Part shown: piece after piece, positions 49,084 to 58,206 of the stretch
Position numbering within the stretch: the stretch's first letter is position 1
Layout: each line of letters starts with the position of its first letter
NCBI GenBank assembly: GCA_009845425.1
Contig: VXZQ01000006.1
Span: 248,001-312,000, forward strand
Direction of reading: 5' to 3'
DNA from: Holophagales bacterium
GTDB lineage: Bacteria > Acidobacteriota > Thermoanaerobaculia > Multivoradales > Multivoraceae
Length of the DNA stretch: 64,000 nucleotides
Notes under the pieces: model-generated
What the model was told of the DNA's origin: nothing
Databases searched by the model: none
The model's input: the letters and a program-made list of their open reading frames with translations, nothing else
Position numbers and translations under genes: made by a program

Positions 49084-49883
49084 GCACGGCCCGGGGAGTG
49101 CCCCCGAGCCTGGCGGACAGCCTTCCCCGCGACATCAGCGTCGCCGCGCACGCAATCGGCCCGCTGGACGAGTTGGTCGAGGAAGCTCGACAACTCGACT
49201 TCAGCCTGCCTTCCGGCCTCGAAAGCGCCATCGACAAGCGACGGCGGGAGTACCTTGCCGGCCGGATCAGCGCCGGTCACGCGCTGAGGCAGTTGCTGGG
49301 GCCCGCCGCTTTGGAGGGCGAGATCGTCGGCGACGACGACGATGTTCCCCGGTGGCCGGAGGGCGTGGTCGGCTCGATCTCCCACGGCGCGGGCTTCGGC
49401 TTCGCCGCCGTTGCGTCGACCGACCGGTATCGTGGGCTCGGCGTCGATGTGGAGCGCGTCGTGTCGTCGCGGCAGGCCGGCCGGCTCGGCGCGCGAGTGC
49501 TGAACGAGCACGAGATGAGTCTTCGTCAGGGCAGTGGCGGCCTGAGCGAGGCGGAGATGTTCACGCTCGTGTTCTCGGCCAAGGAAAGCGCGTACAAGGC
49601 CCTGTTTCCCCGCTACCGGCAGGTGCTCGGGTTCTCGGATGTCGAGCTGGAACGGCGGGAGGCGGGCGACGGCGACGCTGGCTGCGGCGAGCTGCGGCTT
49701 CGGACGAGGGTCGCGAGAGAGGGCGGGGCAGTCCGGCGCCTCGTCGGCTGGTACGCGTTGACGGGCGACCAGGCTGACGACTCCGCGGGCGGCGCGTCGC
49801 GAGTCTGGGTCGTCGTCGCGATTCCGTCCCGTGACTACCGGGGGCGGGCGTTCCCGGAGTTCTCTGCGCGAAGAGGTCCTTGA
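49080..49883 (+). CDS. 4'-phosphopantetheinyl transferase (Sfp/EntD type)
   Basis: A 267-residue PPTase. The metal/CoA motif GLGVDVERV is near residue 118, and FSAKESAYKALFPRY is near 165; together they are diagnostic. It transfers phosphopantetheine from CoA to carrier proteins. The N-terminal half has PRWPEGVVGSISHGAG, as in the EntD group. GTG at 49080 overlaps the DCC stop. No NRPS or PKS genes are in the window, so the carrier protein target is elsewhere. The stop overlaps the -35 element of the toxin-antitoxin promoter. Confidence 0.9.
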   Translation: MSTARGVPPSLADSLPRDISVAAHAIGPLDELVEEARQLDFSLPSGLESAIDKRRREYLAGRISAGHALRQLLGPAALEGEIVGDDDDVPRWPEGVVGSISHGAGFGFAAVASTDRYRGLGVDVERVVSSRQAGRLGARVLNEHEMSLRQGSGGLSEAEMFTLVFSAKESAYKALFPRYRQVLGFSDVELERREAGDGDAGCGELRLRTRVAREGGAVRRLVGWYALTGDQADDSAGGASRVWVVVAIPSRDYRGRAFPEFSARRGP

Positions 49884-49909
49884 CAGGCGTCAAATGACCG
49901 CCGTATCTT
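49880..49909 (+). promoter_or_regulatory. promoter with palindromic operator for the Xre/RES toxin-antitoxin pair
   Basis: TTGACA (49880-49885), an 18-nt spacer and TATCTT (49904-49909) form a good sigma-70-type promoter. The ATG follows 6 nt after the -10, so the transcript should be leaderless or nearly so. A palindrome, TTGAC (49880-49884), AGGC, GTCAA (49889-49893), overlaps the -35, as expected for autoregulation by the antitoxin. Confidence 0.6.
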
Positions 49910-49915
49910 CGTCGA

Positions 49916-50401
49916 ATGACGAGAGGCGATGCCGCTGCCGTACTTGCGGGCTACGCGAACCGGGCCGAGTTGCCGACGACCGAGGCTGCCCGTCTGGGGG
50001 ATCTGCTCGGGATCGAGGATGCCGCCGTCCTGAGTGACCTTGAGCTCGCGCGCCGAGTCGGCGGCGGCCTGCATCCCGACGCGGCGACCGTGCTGATGGA
50101 GATTCTCGGCCGTGCGAACGTCGTCGGACCTGTGATCCCCGAGGCCACGCTGCGACGGGCTCGCAACGCGGGCAAGCCGCTGTCGAGAGAGATGAGCGAG
50201 CGGCTCTACGAGCTCAGCCGCATCGTCGAGGCCCTCAGCCGCTCGTACAGGGGGGACCGGGAGGGAATCATGGCCTACCTCACGGCACGCCATCCTCTCC
50301 TGGAAGGCCAGCGAGCGCTCGACGTCGCGTGCTCCAGCTCCGCCGGCGCGCGCCATGTGCTCGAGCTGATTCACCGCGCCCAGTACGGCTTGCCCGTGTG
50401 A
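49916..50401 (+). CDS. Xre/MbcA/ParS-type antitoxin (DUF2384)
   Basis: A 161-residue antitoxin. The C-terminal half has the DUF2384 features: SERLYELSRIVEALSRSYRG, a GDREGIMAYLTARHPLLEGQ segment and HVLELIHRAQYG near the end. The N-terminal half carries helices suited to DNA binding. It neutralises the RES toxin encoded next, with which it overlaps. The ATG at 49916 sits just after a promoter and palindrome, consistent with autoregulation. Confidence 0.88.
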   Translation: MTRGDAAAVLAGYANRAELPTTEAARLGDLLGIEDAAVLSDLELARRVGGGLHPDAATVLMEILGRANVVGPVIPEATLRRARNAGKPLSREMSERLYELSRIVEALSRSYRGDREGIMAYLTARHPLLEGQRALDVACSSSAGARHVLELIHRAQYGLPV

Positions 50402-50883
50402 ACGCTCGGGTGCTCGCGTCGCCGATGCGCGCCTATCGCATCGGCGATGTCGACGGTCGGTTTCCGGTGTGGAGCGCGGAAGGGGCGCGCCGTTGCAACG
50501 GCCGATGGCATGAGTACGGCGCCGAGGTGATTCACGCTTCCCGGAACTACTCGACGGCGATGCTGGAGACGCTGGTCAACTGGCCGTCGCCCGTACCCTC
50601 GAACCAGCACTTCGTCGAAGCGGTCATTCCCGCCGGAACCAGCTACGAGGTCGTCACTGGCGACGTTCTGCCCGGCTGGGAACGGCCGGACTTTGCAGCG
50701 TCGCAGTCGTTCGGCCGGACCTGGTATCTGGAACGCCGGAGCGTGCTGCTCTTCGTGCCGTCGGTCGTCGCGCGCCCGGAAAGCAACGTTCTCATCAACA
50801 CCCGCCATCCCGAGTACGAGAGCCTGCCCATCGAGGTCGGCCTGGAGACGCCCGTGTGGTGGGATCAGCGGCTGTTCGCCTGA
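50398..50883 (+). CDS. RES-domain toxin (NAD-degrading family)
   Basis: A 161-residue RES-domain protein. The family signature begins with RAYRIGDVDGRFPVWSAEGA. The GRWHEYGAEVIHASRNYSTA stretch carries the conserved Arg and Tyr, ETLVNW the Glu, and VLINTRHPEY a late motif. RES toxins such as MbcT and Res degrade NAD+. GTG at 50398 overlaps the antitoxin stop, which supports coupling; the ATG at 50425 is an alternative that begins closer to the domain. The pair looks intact. Confidence 0.88.
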   Translation: MNARVLASPMRAYRIGDVDGRFPVWSAEGARRCNGRWHEYGAEVIHASRNYSTAMLETLVNWPSPVPSNQHFVEAVIPAGTSYEVVTGDVLPGWERPDFAASQSFGRTWYLERRSVLLFVPSVVARPESNVLINTRHPEYESLPIEVGLETPVWWDQRLFA

Positions 50884-50929
50884 TCGGTGCACGTGCATCG
50901 CCGCGACTGAACGCGACGCCGACCGCTGC

Positions 50930-50935
50930 TACGAT
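50930..50935 (+). promoter_or_regulatory. candidate -10 box (TACGAT) for the PQQ dehydrogenase gene
   Basis: TACGAT 45 nt upstream of the ATG at 50981, with CTGAAC at 50907-50912, 17 nt upstream, as a plausible weak -35. Confidence 0.4.
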
Positions 50936-50980
50936 CCTGGCTTCCGCGAACGACGACTGGGTTGAATGAGGAGTCCGACG

Positions 50981-52957
50981 ATGGCGCGTCACGCCCTTTT
51001 GACCCTCGTTCTCGCCGGGACTTCCGTGGCTCTCGGTCAGCCGCCGGCGGACACCGATTGGTCCGTCGTGACCGGTAACGACGCGAGTCAGCGATACGCG
51101 CCGCTTGGACAGATCGATCGGGACAACTTCGGAGAGCTCGAAGTCGCCTGGCGATGGTCGTCGCCGGACAACGAGTTGATGACCAGGGATGGCGAGACGA
51201 CGGGCCGGCGCATGGTGCCGCGGAATCACGAGGCGATTCCGATCAAGATCGGCGACCGGCTCTACGTCACGACCGGCTACGGGCAGATCGCGGCCATCGA
51301 CATCGAGCAGGGGACGAGTCTGTGGACCTATGACCCACGGGCCTACGCTCACGGCCGGCCAACGAACCTCGGCTTCACGCACCGGGGCGCCGCGTACTGG
51401 AAGGACCCGGACCTGCCCGGCGAGGGAGGCCGGCTGGTTTGGGCGGGCGGCGACTCCTTCCTGCGCGCGGTGGACACGCTGAGCGGCGAACCGATCGCCA
51501 CGTTCGGCGACGGCGGCGCCGTCGACCTCACCCTCGGCCTGCGCCGCGAGGTCTCACGCCGGGTCTACAGCGTCAGTTCGCCCGTCACCCTGTGCCGCGA
51601 CGTCGCGATCGTCGGTTCTTCCATCTCGGACGGTCCGCGCGCGCCGGAAGCGGCTCCGGGCGACGTCCGCGGATTCGACGTCCGCACCGGCGAGCAGCTC
51701 TGGACGTTCCATTCGATTCCGCAGCAGGGCGAACCCGGGCGCGACACCTGGGAGAACGGGTCGTGGAAGTACAGCGGCAACACGAACGTCTGGACGCTGA
51801 TGAGTGCCGACCCGGAACTCGGCCTCGCCTACCTGCCGTTCGGCACGCCGACCAACGACTGGTACGGCGGACACCGCCTCGGCGACAACCTCTACGCCGA
51901 GTCGCTGGTCGCCGTCGACTGTGAGACCGGGGAGCGGCGCTGGCACTTCCAGACGGTCCACCACGGCCTGTGGGACTACGACTTGCCCACGTCAGCGATC
52001 ATCGGCGACATCGAGGTCGAGGGCCGCGTCATCAGGACGGCGATGCAGCTCTCCAAGCAGGGCTTTCTCTACGTCTTCGACGCCGGCACCGGCGAACCGG
52101 TGTGGCCGATCCTGGAGCGCGAAGTGCCGCAGACGGGCATCGTCGGCGAGCGGACGTCGCCGACGCAGCCCTTCCCCACCAGGCCGCCGGCCTTCGAACG
52201 TCAGGGAATCGGTCCGGACGATCTGATCGACTTCACCCCGGAACTCCGCAGCGAAGCGATGGCCATCCTTGGCCGTTACCAGTACGGGCCGATCTTCACG
52301 CCGCCCACGGAGCGCGGCACGTTTCTGATGCCAGGCTACGGCGGCGGAGCGAGCTGGCCCGGCGGCGCCTTCGACCCGGAGACCGGCATGCTCTACGTGC
52401 CGTCCTTCACCTGGCCGGTGGTGAACACGCTCCGCAAGCCGGACGCGAGTCGTTCGTCCTTCGACTACGTGGGCCGCATCACGAGCGACGTCCGCGGCCC
52501 CCGCGATCTGCCGCTGGTCCAGCCGCCCTACTCCCGGATCACCGCCTACGACATGAACCGCGGCGAGATCGCCTGGACCGCGCCCCTGGGCTACGGCCCG
52601 CGGCGCCATCCCGCGCTCGCCGGGCTCGACCTGCCTGCCCTCGGCTCGGGCGCCCGCGGCCACGTCGTGGCGACGAAGACACTGCTGTTCGTGACCTCCG
52701 GTCGATCACTCGCCTTTCGCGGGATCGACCGGGAGGCGATGGCGGAGGGCGCGGGACGCGACGACTGGCGGATCGAGACGCCGGCGCTGCGCACGTTCGA
52801 CAAGGCGACCGGCGAACTCGTCGGCGAACTCGAGTTGCCCGCACACACCGACGGCAGTCCCATCACGTTCCTGCATCGAGGCCGGCAGTACCTCGTGTTC
52901 GCGCTCGGCGGGCGCGGCGCGCCGTTTGAACTGATCGCCTACCGGCTGCCCATCTAG
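50981..52957 (+). CDS. PQQ-dependent dehydrogenase, glucose/quinate-dehydrogenase-like propeller
   Basis: A 658-residue exported quinoprotein (signal about residues 1-19). It has propeller blade motifs (DWSVVTGNDASQRYAPL, LSGEPIATFGDGGAVD) and the active-site TVHHGLWDYDLPTSAI, matching the membrane-type glucose dehydrogenase subgroup. The vicinal disulfide of alcohol dehydrogenases is absent. The Asp pair in WDYD is normal for this subgroup and is not evidence of lanthanide use. The ATG at 50981 has GAGGAG 7 nt upstream; an ATG at 50966 is less likely. A CocE-type gene starts 9 nt after its stop. Confidence 0.88.
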   Translation: MARHALLTLVLAGTSVALGQPPADTDWSVVTGNDASQRYAPLGQIDRDNFGELEVAWRWSSPDNELMTRDGETTGRRMVPRNHEAIPIKIGDRLYVTTGYGQIAAIDIEQGTSLWTYDPRAYAHGRPTNLGFTHRGAAYWKDPDLPGEGGRLVWAGGDSFLRAVDTLSGEPIATFGDGGAVDLTLGLRREVSRRVYSVSSPVTLCRDVAIVGSSISDGPRAPEAAPGDVRGFDVRTGEQLWTFHSIPQQGEPGRDTWENGSWKYSGNTNVWTLMSADPELGLAYLPFGTPTNDWYGGHRLGDNLYAESLVAVDCETGERRWHFQTVHHGLWDYDLPTSAIIGDIEVEGRVIRTAMQLSKQGFLYVFDAGTGEPVWPILEREVPQTGIVGERTSPTQPFPTRPPAFERQGIGPDDLIDFTPELRSEAMAILGRYQYGPIFTPPTERGTFLMPGYGGGASWPGGAFDPETGMLYVPSFTWPVVNTLRKPDASRSSFDYVGRITSDVRGPRDLPLVQPPYSRITAYDMNRGEIAWTAPLGYGPRRHPALAGLDLPALGSGARGHVVATKTLLFVTSGRSLAFRGIDREAMAEGAGRDDWRIETPALRTFDKATGELVGELELPAHTDGSPITFLHRGRQYLVFALGGRGAPFELIAYRLPI

Positions 52958-52966
52958 GAGTACCCC

Positions 52967-54889
52967 ATGAAGCCGAAGACTGGATTCCTGACGCCTTGTA
53001 CCGTCCCGCTCCTCGCCGCGGCGCTCGCCTGCGCGCCGGCCGGCGGCGACCTTCCGGCCGGCGGCGAGCACGCCGGCTTCGGGGCCTACACGCGGGAAGC
53101 GACCTACGATGGCGCCAACCGGTACTCCGTCTACGTGCCGATGCCCGACGGCGTGCGCGTCTCGGTCGACTACTTCATCCCGACAATCGAAGACGTCGAG
53201 GCGTCGGAGCCGCTGCCGACCATCCTCCACTACACGCGCTACACGCGGGCCTTCCAGGTCGAAGACGACGACGGCAACGTCCGGATCCTCTCGCAGGCCG
53301 AACGCGATCCGGTGCTCCAGCACATGCTGCACCGGGGCTACACAGTCGCGGTCGCCGACGCCCGCGGCACCGGCGCTTCCTTCGGCGTCCACAACGGCGC
53401 CTTCTCGATCGAGGAAACCGCCGACTCGTACCACATCGTCGAGTGGATCGCCGCGCAGTCGTGGAGTGACGGCAACGTCGGCATGCAGGGCCGCTCGTAC
53501 CCCGGCATGACCCAATACCAGGCCGCCACGCAGAGGCCGCCGGCGCTCAAGGCGATCTTCGCCGAGATGGCGGGCCCCACGCCCTACGACTTCGTCTTCC
53601 GGGGCGGCACCTACAAGAACGAGTTCATCGGCACCTGGGGCGCCGGCACGAAGTCGGCGGATCTCTCGACCCGGGCCGCGCCCGTGGACGCCGACCCGGA
53701 AGGCGCTCTCCGTGACGCCGCGGTGGCGGAGCACGCCGGCAACCTGTGGGCGCACGAGATGCTGGCGGAAGCCGGCGCCGGCCTCCGGGACTGGCAACTC
53801 GACATCGAGGACGGCGACCACGTGTCCTGGGACACGACCGGCACCAGCGACGACTGGGCCGCGATGGACGAGTCCGGCATCGGGATCTACCATCTCGCCG
53901 GCTGGCTCGACATCTACGCCACGCAGCAGCCGATGGCCTTCGCCAACCTGCCGAACGCGTCGCAGAAGATGATGGTCGGCCCCTGGATCCACAGCGGCGG
54001 CTACGGCGGCGCCGTGCACAAGGCCGAGTTCCTGCGCTGGTACGACCACTGGCTCAAAGGAGTCGACAACGGCGTGATGGACGAAGCCCCGGTCCACTAC
54101 TACGTCATGCAGGGCAGCCACACGCTCCCGGACGACCCGGAAGCAGCCCTGAGCCTCGACGAGGAGCGGGCCGAAGACCCCGTAACCTGGACCGCGGCCG
54201 ATTCCTGGCCCCCCGCGGGCCTCTCGAACCGGCGCTTCGCTCTCGCCGGCGAGGGAACTCTGAGTTCCGCTTCAGACGGAGACGCCGGCCGGGACGAGTA
54301 CACGGTCGACTACTCCTCCTCCGTAGGCTCGTTCTCCCGCTGGATGAACGGCCACGGCGCCAGCCGCCAGGACCGGCAAGGTACGACCTTCTTCGACGAG
54401 CGCTCCACCGAGAACGCCAAGGCCCTCACTTACACCACCGGACCGATGGCCGAAGCAATGACCATCGTTGGCCACCCCGTCGTCCATCTGTCCGTCACTT
54501 CTACCCACGACGACGGCGACTTCTTCGTCTACCTGGAGGAGGTCGATGCGGACGGCCGCTCTCACTACGTCACCGAGGGCGCGCTGCGGGCTTCCTACCG
54601 AGCCGTCGGCGACGCGCCCTGGGACGACCTCGGTCTGCCCTTCCACCGCGGCCACACCGAGGATCTCCAACCCCTGCCGGACGAACCCGTCACCCTCGCC
54701 ATCGACCTGATGGCAACCGCGGTCACGATCGACGAAGGGCATCGCCTGCGACTGACGATCGCCGGCGCCGACGCCGCCAACCACGCGCTCTACCCGGATC
54801 CGGAAGGCGTCGACGTGCCGACCGTCACGGTCCATCGCGGCGGCGACGACAGCTCCTGGCTGGACGTGCCGGTCGACGGCGGCGGCTGA
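52967..54889 (+). CDS. CocE/NonD (X-Pro dipeptidyl-peptidase S15) family hydrolase, lipoprotein
   Basis: A 640-residue exported lipoprotein (lipobox LACAP) of the CocE/PepX family. The nucleophile Ser is in MQGRSYPGMTQYQAA, near residue 175. DHWLKGVDNG and WLDIYATQQ are typical of the alpha/beta-hydrolase domain. The C-terminal jelly-roll domain (VVHLSVTSTHDDGDFFVYL) follows. These hydrolyse esters or N-acylated peptides. It directly follows the PQQ dehydrogenase gene, 9 nt apart, so both are likely co-expressed. The ATG is at 52967, with AGGAG at 10 nt. Confidence 0.9.
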   Translation: MKPKTGFLTPCTVPLLAAALACAPAGGDLPAGGEHAGFGAYTREATYDGANRYSVYVPMPDGVRVSVDYFIPTIEDVEASEPLPTILHYTRYTRAFQVEDDDGNVRILSQAERDPVLQHMLHRGYTVAVADARGTGASFGVHNGAFSIEETADSYHIVEWIAAQSWSDGNVGMQGRSYPGMTQYQAATQRPPALKAIFAEMAGPTPYDFVFRGGTYKNEFIGTWGAGTKSADLSTRAAPVDADPEGALRDAAVAEHAGNLWAHEMLAEAGAGLRDWQLDIEDGDHVSWDTTGTSDDWAAMDESGIGIYHLAGWLDIYATQQPMAFANLPNASQKMMVGPWIHSGGYGGAVHKAEFLRWYDHWLKGVDNGVMDEAPVHYYVMQGSHTLPDDPEAALSLDEERAEDPVTWTAADSWPPAGLSNRRFALAGEGTLSSASDGDAGRDEYTVDYSSSVGSFSRWMNGHGASRQDRQGTTFFDERSTENAKALTYTTGPMAEAMTIVGHPVVHLSVTSTHDDGDFFVYLEEVDADGRSHYVTEGALRASYRAVGDAPWDDLGLPFHRGHTEDLQPLPDEPVTLAIDLMATAVTIDEGHRLRLTIAGADAANHALYPDPEGVDVPTVTVHRGGDDSSWLDVPVDGGG

Positions 54890-54977
54890 GGCTTCATCAT
54901 GAAGAAGACGAGCGCGCGGCGGCTGACCGTTGCGAGGCCGCGGTGCCTGGGATGGCGTCGCAGCGAGCCGTTCGCCG

Positions 54978-57080
54978 TCAGCCGCTGAGACGGCCGCCGC
55001 CGGCCGCCGTCTCCCGCAGCAGCGGCGCGGCCTGCCACTGTTCGGCGTGGAAGCGGGCGGCGTAGTCGTCGAGGATGTCGACGATGCGGTCGAGGCCGAA
55101 CTCGTCGGCCCAGAACATCGGGCCGCCGCGGTAGACCGGCCAGCCGTAGCCGTTGATCCAGATGACGTCGATGTCGCTGGCGCGCAGCGCGATGCCCTCC
55201 TCGAGGATCTTCGCTCCCTCGTTGACGGAGGAAAGCAGGCAGCGGTTCAGGATCTCTTCATCGCCGATCTCGCGCTGCTCGATGCCCAGCCGGCTTGCCA
55301 GATCGCGCGCCAGGTCCATGACCTCCGGGTCAGGCGCGGCGGCTCGTGTTGCCGGGTCGTAGACGTAGTAGCCGCGGCCCGTCTTCTGGCCCCGGCGGTT
55401 ACGCTCGCAGAGCATCTCGCGCAGGGTGCTGGACGAGGATGTCTCCGCGTTCCAGCCGACGTCCAGGCCGGCCAGGTCGCTCATGCGGAAGGGACCCATC
55501 GGCATGCCGAAGTCGTAGAGCACGCGGTCGATGTCCCAGGGGAGCGCGCCTTCGAGCACCAGCCGGTCGGCCTGCAGACGGCGCTGGAAGAGCATTCGGT
55601 TGCCGACGAAACCGTGACAGACGCTGACCAGGACGGGCACCTTGGCGATGGCGCGGGAGATCGACATCGCCGTGGCGATCGCGTCGGGCGCGGACTTCTC
55701 GCCGCGCACGACCTCGACCAGCTTCATGATGTTGGCGGGGCTGAAGAAGTGCATGCCGACGACGTCCTCCGGCCGGCCGGTGACGGCGCCGATCTCGTTG
55801 ACGTCGAGGTAGGACGTGTTCGTGGCCAGCAGCGCGCCGGGCCTGGCGATCCGGTCGAGCTGGCCGAAGACGCGCTTCTTCAGTTCCATGTCCTCGAACA
55901 CCGCCTCGACGACGAGGTCGCACTCGGCGAGCGCCTCCTGGTCGGTGCCGCCACAGAGAAGCGCCATCCGCTCCTCGACCTGTTCGGCCGTGAAGCGTCC
56001 TCGCGCCGCGCTGCGCTCGTAGTTGCTCCGCACCGTGGCCAGGCCGCGGTCGAGGGCGTCGCGGTTCTGCTCGACGATCGAGACCGGGAACCCGGCGTTG
56101 GCGAACGCCATTGAGATGCCGCCGCCCATCGTGCCGGCGCCGAGCACGCCGACCTTGGCGATCTGGCGGACTGGGGTGTCGGCCGGGACGTCGGGGATCT
56201 TGCGCGCCGCGCGCTCGGCGAAGAAGTAGTAGCGCTGGGCCCGCGACTGCGGGTCGGCGTGAAGCGTCCGCGACAACTCGGCCTCGCGGGCGAGCCCCTC
56301 GTCGAACGGTAGCTCGACCGCCGCCTCGATGCACTGAATGCAGACCTCCGGGGCGTTGAAGCCCCTTGTTCTGCGCGCGATCCGGCGCCGGAAGTCGCTG
56401 AAGATCGTCGGGTTCTCGCGCAGCACGTCGCGGTGACTCTCGATGTCCCGGACCCGCGGGAGGCCGCGCCCCTCAGCCACGGCGCATAGGGCGAAGCGGA
56501 TCGCGCCGGCTTCGAGACCGCCTTCCTCTTCGCTGTCGACCACGGCGTCGATCAGTCCCAGGTCGAGCGCCTCCGCGGCGGTGATGTGCTCGCCGCTCGT
56601 GATCATCTCGAGCGACCGCGGCACGCCGACCAGGCGGGGCAGCCGCTGGGTGCCGCCGCCGCCCGGCAGGATGCCGAGCTTGACTTCGGGCAGGCCCAGC
56701 CGCGCGTTGCGGTCGGCTACCCGGAAGTGGCACGCCATCGCCATCTCGAGCCCGCCGCCCAGCGCGGTGCCGTGAATCGCCGCGACGAAGGGCTTGGGCG
56801 ACCTCTCGATCATCCGCCTGACCTCGTTCGTGTCCGGCGGCAGGCGCGGCTTGCCGAACTCGCGGATGTCGGCGCCGGCGATGAATGTGCGGCCGCGGCA
56901 GACCAGGACGGCCGCCTGCATCTCGGGGTCGTCGGCTACTGCTGGCACGGCGGCCGCGAGCCCCTCGCGTACGTGCTGGCTCAGCGCGTTGACCGGGGGG
57001 TTGTCGATCCAGATCGCGCCGGCGACTCCGAGTCCCGGCTCCTGGTGACGTTCGACAGCCACGGATTGGCTCAACTGCAT
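54978..57080 (-). CDS. fadJ: bifunctional enoyl-CoA hydratase/3-hydroxyacyl-CoA dehydrogenase (FadJ-like)
   Basis: A 700-residue fusion for beta-oxidation. The N-terminal crotonase domain has [29 protein letters not shown] and [15 protein letters not shown]. The central Rossmann domain has [17 protein letters not shown]. The two C-terminal dehydrogenase domains follow, with [14 protein letters not shown] and [15 protein letters not shown]. All look intact. The ATG at 57080 is preceded by GGAGAA. It oxidises acyl-CoA in the cytoplasm. The thiolase partner is not adjacent. Confidence 0.92.
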   Translation of the reverse strand: MQLSQSVAVERHQEPGLGVAGAIWIDNPPVNALSQHVREGLAAAVPAVADDPEMQAAVLVCRGRTFIAGADIREFGKPRLPPDTNEVRRMIERSPKPFVAAIHGTALGGGLEMAMACHFRVADRNARLGLPEVKLGILPGGGGTQRLPRLVGVPRSLEMITSGEHITAAEALDLGLIDAVVDSEEEGGLEAGAIRFALCAVAEGRGLPRVRDIESHRDVLRENPTIFSDFRRRIARRTRGFNAPEVCIQCIEAAVELPFDEGLAREAELSRTLHADPQSRAQRYYFFAERAARKIPDVPADTPVRQIAKVGVLGAGTMGGGISMAFANAGFPVSIVEQNRDALDRGLATVRSNYERSAARGRFTAEQVEERMALLCGGTDQEALAECDLVVEAVFEDMELKKRVFGQLDRIARPGALLATNTSYLDVNEIGAVTGRPEDVVGMHFFSPANIMKLVEVVRGEKSAPDAIATAMSISRAIAKVPVLVSVCHGFVGNRMLFQRRLQADRLVLEGALPWDIDRVLYDFGMPMGPFRMSDLAGLDVGWNAETSSSSTLREMLCERNRRGQKTGRGYYVYDPATRAAAPDPEVMDLARDLASRLGIEQREIGDEEILNRCLLSSVNEGAKILEEGIALRASDIDVIWINGYGWPVYRGGPMFWADEFGLDRIVDILDDYAARFHAEQWQAAPLLRETAAGGGRLSG

Positions 57081-57128
57081 CGCTTGTTCTCCATGGGGAC
57101 AGGCGCGGGGAGGATACCCGGCGGCTCG

Positions 57129-57134
57129 TATACT
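57129..57134 (+). promoter_or_regulatory. candidate -10 box (TATACT) for the secreted unknown gene
   Basis: TATACT, five of six matches to TATAAT, 30 nt upstream of the ATG at 57165. No clear -35 is seen. Confidence 0.35.
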
Positions 57135-57164
57135 CCTGTCTCAGCCGATCCAGGAGATAGAACG

Positions 57165-58175
57165 ATGCCGAGATGCTGTCCGGGCCGTGTTCTGATGCCG
57201 ACGTTCCTGCTCTTGCTCCTCATCGCGGGAGCGGCTTTGGCCGAGGAGTGGACTGCTCCGCGCACGGCCGACGGCCACCCCGACTTCCAGGGGATCTGGG
57301 CCAACAACAGCGCGACGCCGCTCGAGCGGCCGGAGGCCTTCGGCGAGAAGGCGACGCTGACCGACGAGGAGCTCGCCGATCTGAAGCGCCGACTCGAAGA
57401 GATCAGGGAAGGTTCCCAGGCCGGCGACCTCCTGGGCGACTACCTGATCCAGCGGGTGCTGGAGGATCCGGAGTTCCGCGGTTTCGACCAGGTGACCGGC
57501 AACTACAACTCGTTCTGGCTTGTCGACCGGCAACTGAACAATCGCACCTCGCTGGTGATCGACCCGCCGGACGGCCGGATTCCGGCCCTGACCGAGCAGG
57601 CGATGGAGCGCATGCGTGCGGCGGTGGCCTACGGCGACGAGGTGCCGGACGGCCCCGAGGACATGACTCTCGGCGTGCGCTGCATCACCTTCGGCGTGCC
57701 GAACACCCTGGCTGGGTACAACAGCTACTTCCAGTTCTTCCAGACTTCGGACCACGTTGCGATCCTGCAGGAGCTGATCCACGACGTGCGAATCGTCCCG
57801 CTCAGGGACCCTGCAGCGCTCCCCGAGGATCTACGACTCTGGCACGGCAACTCGCGCGGCTGGTTCGAGGGCGATTCCCTGGTGGTCGAGACGAAGAACT
57901 ACTCCGCCGCCGGCGGCTCCAGCGGCAGGGCGACGGACGGCCTGAAGGTCGTCGAACGGTTCACGCGCACCGGCCCGGACACGATGGAGTGGGAGATCAC
58001 ATACGAAGATGAAGCGACCTGGGTCCGACCCTGGACAATGATGATCGACCTCGCTCGCACGGAGGACCCGATCTTCGAGTACGCCTGTCACGAGGGGAAC
58101 TACGGCCTGACGAACATTCTGTCGGGCGCCCGCGCCCAGGAGCGGGAAGCGGCGGCGACTGGCGGCGGTCAGTAG
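57165..58175 (+). CDS. secreted protein of unknown function
   Basis: A 336-residue exported protein (signal about residues 1-26, cleavage near ALAEEW). Visible features include DGHPDFQGIWANNSATPLE at the start of the mature part, LWHGNSRGWFEGDSLVVETK and a late WTMMIDLARTEDPIFEYACH. The PDFQGIW opening and the EGDSLVVET motif recur in large families of uncharacterised secreted proteins from Acidobacteria and related groups; I cannot assign an activity. The ATG at 57165 follows AGGAGA at 8 nt. It is divergent from fadJ. Confidence 0.82.
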   Translation: MPRCCPGRVLMPTFLLLLLIAGAALAEEWTAPRTADGHPDFQGIWANNSATPLERPEAFGEKATLTDEELADLKRRLEEIREGSQAGDLLGDYLIQRVLEDPEFRGFDQVTGNYNSFWLVDRQLNNRTSLVIDPPDGRIPALTEQAMERMRAAVAYGDEVPDGPEDMTLGVRCITFGVPNTLAGYNSYFQFFQTSDHVAILQELIHDVRIVPLRDPAALPEDLRLWHGNSRGWFEGDSLVVETKNYSAAGGSSGRATDGLKVVERFTRTGPDTMEWEITYEDEATWVRPWTMMIDLARTEDPIFEYACHEGNYGLTNILSGARAQEREAAATGGGQ

Positions 58176-58206
58176 TACCGACTCTTCGCCGGCGGCGTGC
58201 GCTTGG

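Noticed and set aside
50981..52957. Lanthanide dependence of the second PQQ dehydrogenase from its WDYD motif
   Set aside because: The equivalent Asp is common in the glucose-dehydrogenase-like subgroup, which does not require lanthanides; the vicinal disulfide is also missing.
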